From Mucilaginibacter sp. Bleaf8 (GTDB taxonomy: Bacteria > Bacteroidota > Bacteroidia > Sphingobacteriales > Sphingobacteriaceae): a stretch of 64,000 nt of DNA. Positions 56,455 through 64,000 of this stretch are shown here, one piece after another (the stretch's first letter is position 1; each line of letters starts with the position of its first letter). Location: contig NZ_JAHBBK010000003.1 in assembly GCF_018390515.1 (NCBI RefSeq), forward strand, positions 1 through 64,000. Direction: 5' to 3'. The notes under the pieces are model-generated. The model saw only the letters and a program-made list of their open reading frames with translations, was not told where the DNA came from and did not search any database. The position numbers and the translations under genes are program-made.

Positions 56455-57018
56455 TTAGCCTTTTACACGCTCCATGTAAGCACCGGTAGCTGTGTCTACC
56501 TTTACTTTATCACCTTGGTTGATGAATAAAGGCACACGGATTTCGGCGCCGGTTTCAACAGTAGCAGCTTTTAATGCGTTGGTTGAAGTATCACCTTTAA
56601 CGGCTGGTTCTGAGTAAGTAATTTCCAGCTCAACAGATGCCGGGGCCTGTGCCATAATCGGCTCATCGCTTTCAAAAGCGATAATAACGTTCACGCCTTC
56701 TTTCAGGAACTTAACTGCATTACCAAATAAGAATTTAGGAATGTTAAATTGCTCATAAGTGGTGTTGTCCATTACTACCAGGTCATTACCATCTTCATAA
56801 AGATATTGGTAATCGTTGGTTTCTACACGTGCAATGCTTACCTCTTCATCTGTACGGAAACGGTACTCAACCAGTTTACCGGTTTTTACGTTACGCATAC
56901 GGGCCTGATAAAAAGCACGTAAGTTGCCTGGGGTACGGTGTATAAATTCTTCTACCTGCACTAACTCGCCGTTAAAGCGAAGTATATTCCCATTTTTTAT
57001 TTCTGATGCTTTAGCCAT
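56455..57018 (-). CDS. efp: Elongation factor P with Asn at the modification site
   Basis: EF-P helps ribosomes past proline runs. The 187-residue protein has the three beta-barrel domains of the family. The tip loop is HRTPGNLRAF, so the usual modified Lys34 (or Arg) is Asn32. Lysine-type modification is therefore impossible at this site. The start MAKASEIKNG is set by a -7 element 19 bases upstream; the frame open to 57063 overlaps that promoter and is rejected. Confidence 0.96.
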   Translation of the reverse strand: MAKASEIKNGNILRFNGELVQVEEFIHRTPGNLRAFYQARMRNVKTGKLVEYRFRTDEEVSIARVETNDYQYLYEDGNDLVVMDNTTYEQFNIPKFLFGNAVKFLKEGVNVIIAFESDEPIMAQAPASVELEITYSEPAVKGDTSTNALKAATVETGAEIRVPLFINQGDKVKVDTATGAYMERVKG

Positions 57019-57036
57019 AACAAATTTTTCGTGGCG

Positions 57037-57067
57037 CAAACTTACCCACTTATCCGCAAACAATCAA
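57037..57067 (-). promoter_or_regulatory. efp promoter
   Basis: On the minus strand TTG (57067-57065), 20 bases, then TAAGTTTG (57044-57037), a full -7 match. Confidence 0.5.
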
Positions 57068-57125
57068 GCAGTTATTGTGCAGGCGGCATAAAACAGCGCA
57101 ACAATAGAATAGGGCGCCCGGCTGT

Positions 57126-57755
57126 TTATTGTTTGTAATCTGTTATTTGCAATTGCTGCTGGCAAAAGCTGTACTCATGCTCCTGGTTAGAGCATACAAT
57201 AGTGAGGCGCTGCTGCGCATATTGCTGTACCAGGCTAAGATACCATTCCACTCCTTGCGTATCCAGATTGGAAGTAGGCTCATCCAGCATCAGCACCGCC
57301 GTGGCAGAAGTAAACGCCAAAGCCAGCTTAACCCGCTGTTTCATACCGGATGAAAAGTATTTAACCAGCTTATTGCGGTGGACCTGCATATTCAACAGAT
57401 CAATAAGCTGCTTCTTGTCCAGGCCGGGCAGGTAGTTCTTAAATTTGAAGTGGAAATCAATCACTTCATTGAGCGTAAAATCTTCAATGAGTTCCAGGTA
57501 GGGGGCAGCCAGGCTGATGTGCCTGTAAACGACATCCGCATCCAGCGGCTGATGGTTATAGGTAAAGCTTACCGTGCCGCTTGAGGGCGATAAACTACCG
57601 TTTAATAACTGCAATATGGTTGATTTGCCCGAACCATTAGGCCCCAGCACAGCATAGCTGTTGCCCGATGTAAACGTATAGCTCACATCGCGAAATATCC
57701 AGTCGCGGTTAAAACGGCGGCCAGCATTCTGGAGGATGATGGAGAATTCGTTCAT
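57126..57755 (-). CDS. Orphan ABC transporter ATPase
   Basis: The 209-residue protein has Walker A GPNGSGKST (38-46), the signature FSSGMKQR and Walker B VLMLDEPTSNLD. It is short and has no partner permease or substrate-binding gene nearby. It resembles ATPases of small exporters such as the CcmA type. The subunit partner is unknown. Confidence 0.88.
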   Translation of the reverse strand: MNEFSIILQNAGRRFNRDWIFRDVSYTFTSGNSYAVLGPNGSGKSTILQLLNGSLSPSSGTVSFTYNHQPLDADVVYRHISLAAPYLELIEDFTLNEVIDFHFKFKNYLPGLDKKQLIDLLNMQVHRNKLVKYFSSGMKQRVKLALAFTSATAVLMLDEPTSNLDTQGVEWYLSLVQQYAQQRLTIVCSNQEHEYSFCQQQLQITDYKQ

Positions 57756-57773
57756 TGATTCAGGAGCTCATCA

Positions 57774-57833
57774 GTTCATTAGTATATGGTTATTAAATGT
57801 TTATGCTAACAGTTAACCGATAAACTAATGAAC
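57774..57833. repeat. Nested inverted repeats between ABC gene and lpxA
   Basis: GTTCATTAGT (57774-57783) pairs with ACTAATGAAC (57824-57833), and inside GGTTA (57788-57792) pairs with TAACC (57814-57818). It may end lpxA transcription or slow it; no T-run is obvious. Confidence 0.4.
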
Positions 57834-57851
57834 CCATGAACTTATTCGATA

Positions 57852-58634
57852 TTAAGCGTTACCGAAACCTTTCATAATACCGCGTTGCGAGCTTTGAATA
57901 AAGTTCAGAATCTCATCGCGTTCTTCGGTTGGTTTAAAATCAGCTTCGATAATGGCCATGGCCTTGCTCACATTGCTGTTCTTAACAAAAAGGGTACGGT
58001 AAATATCTTGTATCTCGTTAATCTTGTCGTCACTGAAACCACGGCGGCGCAAACCGACCGAGTTGATACCCGCATATGACAGCGGCTCGCGGGCTGCTTT
58101 GATATAAGGCGGCACATCCTTACGAACCAGTGAACCACCTGTAACAAAAGCATGTGAACCTACATTGCAAAACTGGTGAATGGCCACCATACCGGCTAAT
58201 ACAACGTAGTCGCCAATGGTTACGTGCCCTGCAATGGTCGTGTTGTTCGAAAAAATACAGTTGTCGCCAATTATGCAATCATGTGCCACGTGGCAGTAAG
58301 CCATAAGCAGGCAGTTGCTGCCCACTTCGGTTTTCCAATGATCTTTGGTACCACGGTTAATAGTTACGCACTCGCGGATGGTGGTATTATCGCCAATACA
58401 AACCTGGGTATTTTCGCCCCTGAACTTTAGGTCCTGCGGGATGGCAGAAATTACCGCGCCCGGAAATATACGGCAGTTTTTACCAATGCGTGCACCATCC
58501 ATAATGGTTACGTTTGATCCGATCCAGGTGCCTTCGCCAATTTCCACATCTTTATGGATGGTTACAAAAGGCTCAATTACCACATTATCGGCTATTTTAG
58601 CCTGAGGGTGTATATATGCTAATGGCTGGATCAT
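57852..58634 (-). CDS. lpxA: UDP-N-acetylglucosamine O-acyltransferase
   Basis: First step of lipid A synthesis. The 260-residue protein has the left-handed beta-helix repeats (hexapeptide I/V-G-x-x-x-x) and the C-terminal helical part with LSYAGINSVGLRRRGFS, typical of LpxA. The gene follows lpxC/fabZ by three bases. Confidence 0.96.
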   Translation of the reverse strand: MIQPLAYIHPQAKIADNVVIEPFVTIHKDVEIGEGTWIGSNVTIMDGARIGKNCRIFPGAVISAIPQDLKFRGENTQVCIGDNTTIRECVTINRGTKDHWKTEVGSNCLLMAYCHVAHDCIIGDNCIFSNNTTIAGHVTIGDYVVLAGMVAIHQFCNVGSHAFVTGGSLVRKDVPPYIKAAREPLSYAGINSVGLRRRGFSDDKINEIQDIYRTLFVKNSNVSKAMAIIEADFKPTEERDEILNFIQSSQRGIMKGFGNA

Positions 58635-58637
58635 TTC

Positions 58638-60035
58638 TTATTTATACTTTACAATTTGCGCCATTAGTTCGGCTTCTACAACAACTTTTTCACCAACCAT
58701 GCCAATACCTTTCATCTGCGCAATGCCGCGGCGTATCGGTGCAACCAGGTCGCATCTGAATATTAACGTATCGCCGGGCAATACCTTATCTTTAAAGCGT
58801 GCATTTTCTATTTTCAGGAACAGCGTTAGCCAGTTTTCAGGATCGGGCACAGTATTAAGCACCAGGATACCGCCGGTTTGTGCCATCGCCTCAATTTGCA
58901 ATACGCCCGGCATTACCGGTGCACCAGGGAAGTGGCCTACAAAAAACGGCTCATTCATGGTAACACCTTTTACACCAACCACGTGCGTTTTGGTCAGCTC
59001 CAGAATTTTATCTACCAGCAGCATCGGCGGGCGGTGCGGCAGGATGTTCATAATTTGAACAGTATCGTAAACCGGCTTGGCATTGGGGTTATAAACCTTG
59101 ATATGCTTGCGGCTGCGCTCTTTTTTAATTAAAGCTTTGATTTTTTTGGCAAAAGCAACGTTAGCTGCATGACCTGGGCGGGCCGCCATAATGTGGCCGC
59201 GTAACGGAACACCTACCAGTGCTAAATCGCCAATCATATCCAGCAGCTTGTGGCGTGCCGGCTCGTTTTGATGGCGAAGTTCAATATTATTCAGAATGCC
59301 TTGTGGCGCTACATCAATGTCTTTACGGTTAAACAGCGTTGCCAGGTGGGCCAGCTCTTCTTTATCTACCAGCTTATCTACCACCACGATGGCATTATTG
59401 ATATCACCGCCTTTAATCAGGTTATGCTTAAGCAGCATTTCCAGCTCATGCAAAAAGCAAAAAGTGCGGCTGCTGGCCACTTCTTTCTTAAACTCGTTGA
59501 TAGAGGATATAGTAGCGTGCTGCGTACCCAATACCGGCGAGTTATAATCAACCATGCAGGTAAAACGGTAATCATCATCCAAAGGCATAGCCACCATCTC
59601 CACTTTACGGTCGGGTTCGGTATAGTGAATATTGTAAGGAATGTGATAGTACTCGCGATCAGCTTCCTGTTCTTCGGTACCGGCTTCCAGTAAAGCTTCA
59701 ACAAACGGCATGGAGCTACCATCCATAATCGGTGTTTCGGGGCCATCCAAATCAATCAGCACATTATCTACTTCCAGGCCTACCAAGGCTGCCAGTACGT
59801 GCTCAACCGTACTTACGCTGGCACCGTTCTGGGTAATGGTAGTACCCCTTGAGGTATCGGTTACGTTGTCCACATCGGCATCAATAACCGGAGCACCCTC
59901 TATATCAACACGTCTGAATTTAAACCCGTGGTTTTCAGGCGCGGGGTTAAACGTCATGGTTACTCGCTCACCTGTGTGCAGGCCTGTACCCGATACGGCA
60001 ACCGGCACTTTAATCGTTCTTTGCTTTACGTTCAT
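58638..60035 (-). CDS. lpxC/fabZ: LpxC-FabZ fusion (deacetylase and 3-hydroxyacyl-ACP dehydratase)
   Basis: The N-terminal 300 residues form the zinc enzyme LpxC that commits to lipid A, with TVEHVLAAL and the HKLLDMIGDLAL helix. The last 150 residues form a hot-dog dehydratase with LPHRPPMLLVDKI and HFPGAPVMPGVLQIEAMAQTGG. The fusion is known in Bacteroidota. It links lipid A synthesis with fatty-acid synthesis in one gene, between lpxD and lpxA. Confidence 0.96.
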   Translation of the reverse strand: MNVKQRTIKVPVAVSGTGLHTGERVTMTFNPAPENHGFKFRRVDIEGAPVIDADVDNVTDTSRGTTITQNGASVSTVEHVLAALVGLEVDNVLIDLDGPETPIMDGSSMPFVEALLEAGTEEQEADREYYHIPYNIHYTEPDRKVEMVAMPLDDDYRFTCMVDYNSPVLGTQHATISSINEFKKEVASSRTFCFLHELEMLLKHNLIKGGDINNAIVVVDKLVDKEELAHLATLFNRKDIDVAPQGILNNIELRHQNEPARHKLLDMIGDLALVGVPLRGHIMAARPGHAANVAFAKKIKALIKKERSRKHIKVYNPNAKPVYDTVQIMNILPHRPPMLLVDKILELTKTHVVGVKGVTMNEPFFVGHFPGAPVMPGVLQIEAMAQTGGILVLNTVPDPENWLTLFLKIENARFKDKVLPGDTLIFRCDLVAPIRRGIAQMKGIGMVGEKVVVEAELMAQIVKYK

Positions 60036-60058
60036 CTTAGTTTATCAACTGCATTGGT

Positions 60059-61108
60059 TTAGCTTACATGCTGCTTATCACGCAGTTCAGCAATGGTTTT
60101 TTCTAATTCTTCTATTCGTTTTTTCAACGCAGGTAAATGTGTAAACACTACATACGAGCGCAAAAACTGATGGTACGGCTGTATGGGTGATCCCCACCAT
60201 TTTTTACCTTCTTCGGTTATGGTATGGTTAACACCCGATTGCGCCTGCACCTGCGTACCTTTAGCCAAACTAATATGGCCTACAATACCTACCTGCCCGC
60301 CTATTGTGGCCTGCTCACCCACTTTGGTACTACCCGAAATGCCGGTTTGTGCTGCAATTACCGTATTAGCGCCAATTTCAACATTATGGGCTATCTGTAT
60401 CAAATTATCCAGTTTAGCACCTTTACGTACAATGGTTGATCCCATGGTAGCACGGTCTATCGTGGTGTTTGAACCTACTTCTACATCATCTTCCAATATC
60501 ACATTGCCAATCTGGGCTATTTTATTGTAAGAGCCATCAGCATTTGGCGCAAAGCCAAAACCATCGCTACCCACAACAGCGCCTGAATGTACAGTTACGT
60601 TATTGCCCAGCACACAGTCAAAGTACACTTTTACCCCGGCAAATAAAGTTACATTATCACCCAGGGTTACATTATCGCCTATATACGTGTTGGGATATAT
60701 TTTACAATTGCTGCCCATTTTAACACCGGCACCAATGTAAGCAAAAGCGCCGACGTAAGCATTAGCGCCTACATGCGCAGTTTCGTGTATAAAGCAAGGC
60801 TGCTCAATGCCCGATTTATTGAGCTTGAGCGTATTGTATTTTTCTAACAACACAGAAAATGCGCTATAGGCATTCTCCACCCTGATTAATGTAGGCTTGA
60901 CAGCCTCGTTTAACACCAGGCTGTTATTTACAATTACCACTGATGCCTGTGTGTTATACAGGTGTTGTTCGTACTTAGGATTAGCCAAAAAAGATAATGC
61001 ACCATCGGTAGCCTCCTCTATTTTGGCCAGCCTACTGATAGCTACCTGCGGGTCGCCCTCTATCGTTCCGTTAAGCATTAAGCTTATTTCCTGCGCAGTA
61101 AATTGCAT
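60059..61108 (-). CDS. lpxD: UDP-3-O-(3-hydroxyacyl)glucosamine N-acyltransferase
   Basis: Third step of lipid A synthesis. The 349-residue protein has the N-terminal uridine-binding domain (LAKIEEATDGALSFLANPKY), a hexapeptide beta helix with the VVGSDGFGFAPN signature and QIAHNVEIGANT, and a C-terminal helix. It leads the lpxD-lpxC/fabZ-lpxA operon and has a well-spaced promoter just upstream. Confidence 0.96.
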   Translation of the reverse strand: MQFTAQEISLMLNGTIEGDPQVAISRLAKIEEATDGALSFLANPKYEQHLYNTQASVVIVNNSLVLNEAVKPTLIRVENAYSAFSVLLEKYNTLKLNKSGIEQPCFIHETAHVGANAYVGAFAYIGAGVKMGSNCKIYPNTYIGDNVTLGDNVTLFAGVKVYFDCVLGNNVTVHSGAVVGSDGFGFAPNADGSYNKIAQIGNVILEDDVEVGSNTTIDRATMGSTIVRKGAKLDNLIQIAHNVEIGANTVIAAQTGISGSTKVGEQATIGGQVGIVGHISLAKGTQVQAQSGVNHTITEEGKKWWGSPIQPYHQFLRSYVVFTHLPALKKRIEELEKTIAELRDKQHVS

Positions 61109-61112
61109 CCGG

Positions 61113-61143
61113 CAAATTTAAAGGTTAAAAATTAAGCAGCAAA
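61113..61143 (-). promoter_or_regulatory. Promoter of the lipid A operon
   Basis: On the minus strand TTTG (61143-61140), 19 bases, then TAAATTTG (61120-61113), four bases before the lpxD ATG, so the transcript is likely leaderless. Confidence 0.55.
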
Positions 61144-61168
61144 TTATTAATATCCATGCTCACTGGTT

Positions 61169-62395
61169 TTAAATCAGGTCTTTAGTATAGCAAAATATAT
61201 ATTTTTCTACGGTTTTAGCCAAAGCCTCCAGGTTAGAGTTATCGCTGGCCGTAGTGATATCGCTTATACTACCGTCTTTCATGAGTATTTTGATATTTGC
61301 ATCGTTCACTTTATATGCATTATTGCTGATGGTATCCGTGAATACGAAGTAAGATGCATCTTCGATACTGACGTTGTATTTTTTAGCTGCTTTTTTTGTG
61401 AGCTCTTCAACCCGTGCAGCATCAGGCGGCGTGTTGGTAATATCTACATGGTATAAGCGCCGTTGTATAAAATTCTGGCAAAGCTGCGCCAATACCTTAT
61501 CCGGGTAACCAATCCAAACTTTTACAGAGGCCATAATATCGGTATCATCCAAACAGGTAAATGTTTCGATGTGATGGTCCTCATTAATAAACTGCTCTTT
61601 AGTAATGGTTCTGGACAGGAAATGGCTCAGTGCCGGGGTAGAAAAAAGCTGATGCCCTTCCAAAGCCAGCTTACGGGCACGGTTCAGTATTTTACCTAAC
61701 AGTTGTTCGCCGGCAGTTACCGTTTTGTGCAGGTACACCTGCCAGTACATCAGGCGGCGTGCTACTAAAAACTTTTCGATGGAATAAATACCCTTTTCTT
61801 CTACCACAATGGCATCATCTTTTACATTGAGCATTTTGATAATGCGCTCTGAACTGATCACACCTTCGGATACGCCGGTGTAAAAACTGTCACGGTTCAG
61901 GTAATCGAGCCTGTCCATATCCAGTTGGCTGGATACCAGCTGATGCAGGAACTTTTTAGGGTAAGTGTCATTAAATATTTCGATGGCTGTATCTAAAAAG
62001 CCGCCGAAACGCTCATTTAGCTTGTTCATGAGCAGGGTGGAAATGTCCTCATGGTCAATGCCCTGCACAATATGCTTTTCAAGCGCGTGCGAGAACGGCC
62101 CGTGGCCAATATCGTGCAGCAAAATGGCTACCATTACGGCCTCTTGCTCATCCGTCGTAATATCATGTCCCTTATCGCACAGCGTTTGCATAGCCAGGCT
62201 CATGAGGTGCATAGCCCCTAAAGCATGGTGAAAACGGGTATGCAGCGCCCCCGGATATACCAAATGCGTCATGCCCAACTGCTTAATATAACGCAGCCGC
62301 TGAAAGTAAGGATGCTCCATCAGATCAAAAACCAGATCTGTGGGTATGGTTATAAATCCGTAAACCGGATCATTAATTATCTTCTTCTTGTTCAA
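61169..62395 (-). CDS. HD-domain phosphohydrolase
   Basis: The 408-residue protein has the metal-binding HD set: RFHHALGAMHL, LLHDIGHGPFSHALE and a later D (LDMDRLDYL). The order resembles the dGTPase-like HD family found in Bacteroidota cores, and the start PVYGFITIP is common there. Such proteins may hydrolyse dNTPs or other phosphate esters. It lies upstream of lpxD by 60 bases and diverges from porX. Confidence 0.85.
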   Translation of the reverse strand: MNKKKIINDPVYGFITIPTDLVFDLMEHPYFQRLRYIKQLGMTHLVYPGALHTRFHHALGAMHLMSLAMQTLCDKGHDITTDEQEAVMVAILLHDIGHGPFSHALEKHIVQGIDHEDISTLLMNKLNERFGGFLDTAIEIFNDTYPKKFLHQLVSSQLDMDRLDYLNRDSFYTGVSEGVISSERIIKMLNVKDDAIVVEEKGIYSIEKFLVARRLMYWQVYLHKTVTAGEQLLGKILNRARKLALEGHQLFSTPALSHFLSRTITKEQFINEDHHIETFTCLDDTDIMASVKVWIGYPDKVLAQLCQNFIQRRLYHVDITNTPPDAARVEELTKKAAKKYNVSIEDASYFVFTDTISNNAYKVNDANIKILMKDGSISDITTASDNSNLEALAKTVEKYIFCYTKDLI

Positions 62396-62446
62396 GCGTT
62401 CAGTAAAACTTTACAAATGTGTTAAATTAACGTAAGGTGCGAAGCA

Positions 62447-62470
62447 TATTTTTGTTAATATTTGTTAATA
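62447..62470 (+). promoter_or_regulatory. -7-like TATTTTTG and 10-bp tandem repeat upstream of porX
   Basis: TATTTTTG (62447-62454) overlaps a perfect tandem repeat of TTTGTTAATA (62451-62460 and 62461-62470), about 60 bases before the porX ATG. No clear -33 TTG is seen. The repeat may be a regulator site shared with the divergent HD gene. Confidence 0.4.
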
Positions 62471-62531
62471 TTCTTTCAACTAACAACAAAACACCCGTAT
62501 AAAAGTTATATCGGGATAAACTAAGATATAT

Positions 62532-64000
62532 ATGCAGGAAACCACGATACTTTGGGCCGATGACGAAATCGACTTACTAAAGCCACATATTCTGTTTTTG
62601 AACGAAAAGGGTTATAAAGTTAAAACGGTAACCAACGGCACTGATGCCGTTGACGCTTTTAAAAGCGACTATTATGACCTGGTTTTTCTGGACGAGAATA
62701 TGCCCGGCTTAACCGGACTGGAAACCCTGTCTGAAATTAAAAGTATCAATAACGACGTTCCTATTGTACTGATCACCAAAAACGAGGAAGAGCCGATGAT
62801 GGAAGACGCCATCGGATCGCGCATTGATGATTACCTGATAAAACCGGTAAACCCGAAACAGATACTGCTTACCATTAAAAAGCTGACGGAAAACAAACGC
62901 TTGGTAACCGAAAAAACCACCATGGCCTACCAGCAGGATTTCCGCAGCCTGGGCATGACCCTGAACGATAACCTGAGCTACCAGGAGTGGGTTGACGTTT
63001 ATAAAAAACTGATTTACTGGGAACTGGAACTGGAGCGACTGGAAGATGCCGGCATGCACGAAATTTTAACGCTGCAAAAGGCCGAAGCCAACGTACAGTT
63101 CTGCAAGTTTATTGAAAAAAACTATATTGACTGGCTTAAAAACCCGGACACAGCCCCACTGCTTTCGCATCAATTATTTAAAAAGAAGGTATTCCCTAAA
63201 CTGGATACTACACCGGTTTTCTTTATCCTGATCGATAACCTGCGCTATGATCAGTTCCGCATTATTAACCCCATCATTTCCGAATACTTCAGGTTAGAGG
63301 AGGAGGATACTTATTATAGTATTTTACCTACAGCCACGCAGTATGCCCGTAACGCCATTTTTGCCGGCCTGATGCCACTGGATATGGAAAAACGCTTTCC
63401 GGGTATGTGGCAAAACGATGAGGACGAGGGTGGCAAAAACCTGCACGAAGAAGCCTTTTTAGGCGATAACATCAAACGTATGCTTCGCCGCGACTGCAAG
63501 TTCTCTTACCATAAAATTTTGAACATTGACGAGGGCCGTTCACTCAACGAGTCGGTAAACAACCTCATGAACAATGAGCTGAATGTGGTGGTTTACAACT
63601 TTGTGGACATGCTGTCGCACGCACGTACCGATATGCAGATGATACGTGAACTGGCCAGTGATGATGCAGCTTACCGCTCGCTTACTTTATCGTGGTTTGA
63701 ACACTCGCCGCTGCTGGATCTGTTAAAATTCCTGTCGCAAAAGCAAGTGAAGGTGATCATTACTACCGACCACGGTACCATCCGGGTAAAAAATCCGAGC
63801 AAAATTATTGGCGACCGTAATACCAATACCAACCTGCGTTACAAACAGGGCAAAAACCTTAATTTTAACGCTAAAGAGGTATTCCACATCCGTAATCCGC
63901 ATGATGCCATGCTACCCAAGCTGCACGTAAGTTCCAGCTTTGCATTCGCTAAAGAGGATAGCTACTTTGTGTACCCCAACAACTACAACCACTTTGTAAA
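62532..64000 (+). CDS. porX: PorX, T9SS response regulator with PglZ domain (3' end outside window)
   Basis: At least 489 residues are visible. The receiver domain has phospho-acceptor D54 in FLDENMPG, T82 and K104. A helical linker follows. The PglZ phosphodiesterase domain starts at PVFFILIDNLRYD and includes the nucleophile Thr segment LPTATQYARN (near 266-273), FVDMLSHAR, and TTDHGTI. PorX with sensor PorY controls type IX secretion and cleaves cyclic oligonucleotides. No PorY is nearby; the gene stands alone on the plus strand. Confidence 0.93.
   Translation, partial: MQETTILWADDEIDLLKPHILFLNEKGYKVKTVTNGTDAVDAFKSDYYDLVFLDENMPGLTGLETLSEIKSINNDVPIVLITKNEEEPMMEDAIGSRIDDYLIKPVNPKQILLTIKKLTENKRLVTEKTTMAYQQDFRSLGMTLNDNLSYQEWVDVYKKLIYWELELERLEDAGMHEILTLQKAEANVQFCKFIEKNYIDWLKNPDTAPLLSHQLFKKKVFPKLDTTPVFFILIDNLRYDQFRIINPIISEYFRLEEEDTYYSILPTATQYARNAIFAGLMPLDMEKRFPGMWQNDEDEGGKNLHEEAFLGDNIKRMLRRDCKFSYHKILNIDEGRSLNESVNNLMNNELNVVVYNFVDMLSHARTDMQMIRELASDDAAYRSLTLSWFEHSPLLDLLKFLSQKQVKVIITTDHGTIRVKNPSKIIGDRNTNTNLRYKQGKNLNFNAKEVFHIRNPHDAMLPKLHVSSSFAFAKEDSYFVYPNNYNHFV

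Noticed and set aside
61169..62395. Second antiviral dGTPase
   Set aside because: The gene sits in a core region between lpxD and porX with normal base composition, so a housekeeping HD hydrolase is more likely.
62532..64000. PglZ domain as part of a BREX or phage-growth-limitation system
   Set aside because: The PglZ domain is preceded by a receiver domain, the layout of PorX. No BREX genes are next to it, and the methyltransferases lie 55 kb away.

Overview
The window reads as chromosome of a Bacteroidota bacterium of the family Sphingobacteriaceae, most like Mucilaginibacter or Pedobacter. The grounds are an LpxC-FabZ fusion beside lpxA and lpxD, the start of porX (type IX secretion control), many Sec or lipoprotein surface proteins, almost no Shine-Dalgarno sequences, and repeated TAnnTTTG -7 promoter elements, often within a few bases of a start codon. 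The genus is an inference.

Left part (about 1-12,770): an AT-rich accessory block that looks like a defence island, ending at the 3' side of an initiator tRNA-Met gene. It holds a type IIG restriction enzyme-methyltransferase (cut by the window edge); a large N6-adenine methyltransferase coupled to a small PD-(D/E)XK protein; a dGTPase-like HD hydrolase coupled to a polyA-polymerase-type nucleotidyltransferase; and an Abi/UG-type reverse transcriptase preceded by a strongly structured candidate non-coding RNA at 10519-10663. The RNA plus reverse transcriptase and the dGTPase plus nucleotidyltransferase pair are the best candidates for undescribed systems.

Middle part (about 12,770-39,900): core genes mixed with envelope genes. 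In order: era, der, a UDP-galactopyranose-mutase-like gene with a possible glycosyltransferase, 5-formyl-THF cyclo-ligase, exonuclease III, a GNAT gene, a secreted cyclophilin, an alpha/beta hydrolase, two tandem beta-helix proteins, hisS, a GNAT gene, a low-molecular-weight phosphatase, S1/P1 nuclease, fumC, a lipoprotein and a beta-barrel protein, polysaccharide deacetylase, sialate O-acetylesterase, a serine hydrolase, ybaB and a beta-lactamase-fold hydrolase. A palindromic intergenic element of one family occurs twice, near 27.7 kb and 29.2 kb.

Right part (about 39,900-64,000): glycogen synthesis (glgA-glgC), polA, tag, an orphan ExbD-like protein, an SDR enzyme and an AraC regulator, an AhpD-like protein, trmB with an alkyltransferase-like gene, an NtrC-type regulator followed by a tiny stand-alone histidine-kinase-like dimerisation domain, an AI-2E-type transporter, a YtxH/holin-like membrane operon, glnS, efp (with Asn at the usually modified tip), an orphan ABC ATPase, the lipid A cluster lpxD-lpxC/fabZ-lpxA, an HD hydrolase, and the 5' three quarters or so of porX.

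Transcription units are mostly short and separated by clear hairpin terminators. Several genes overlap by 1-4 bases (TAATG or ATGA), which implies translational coupling. All family assignments come from reading motifs, not from database searches.
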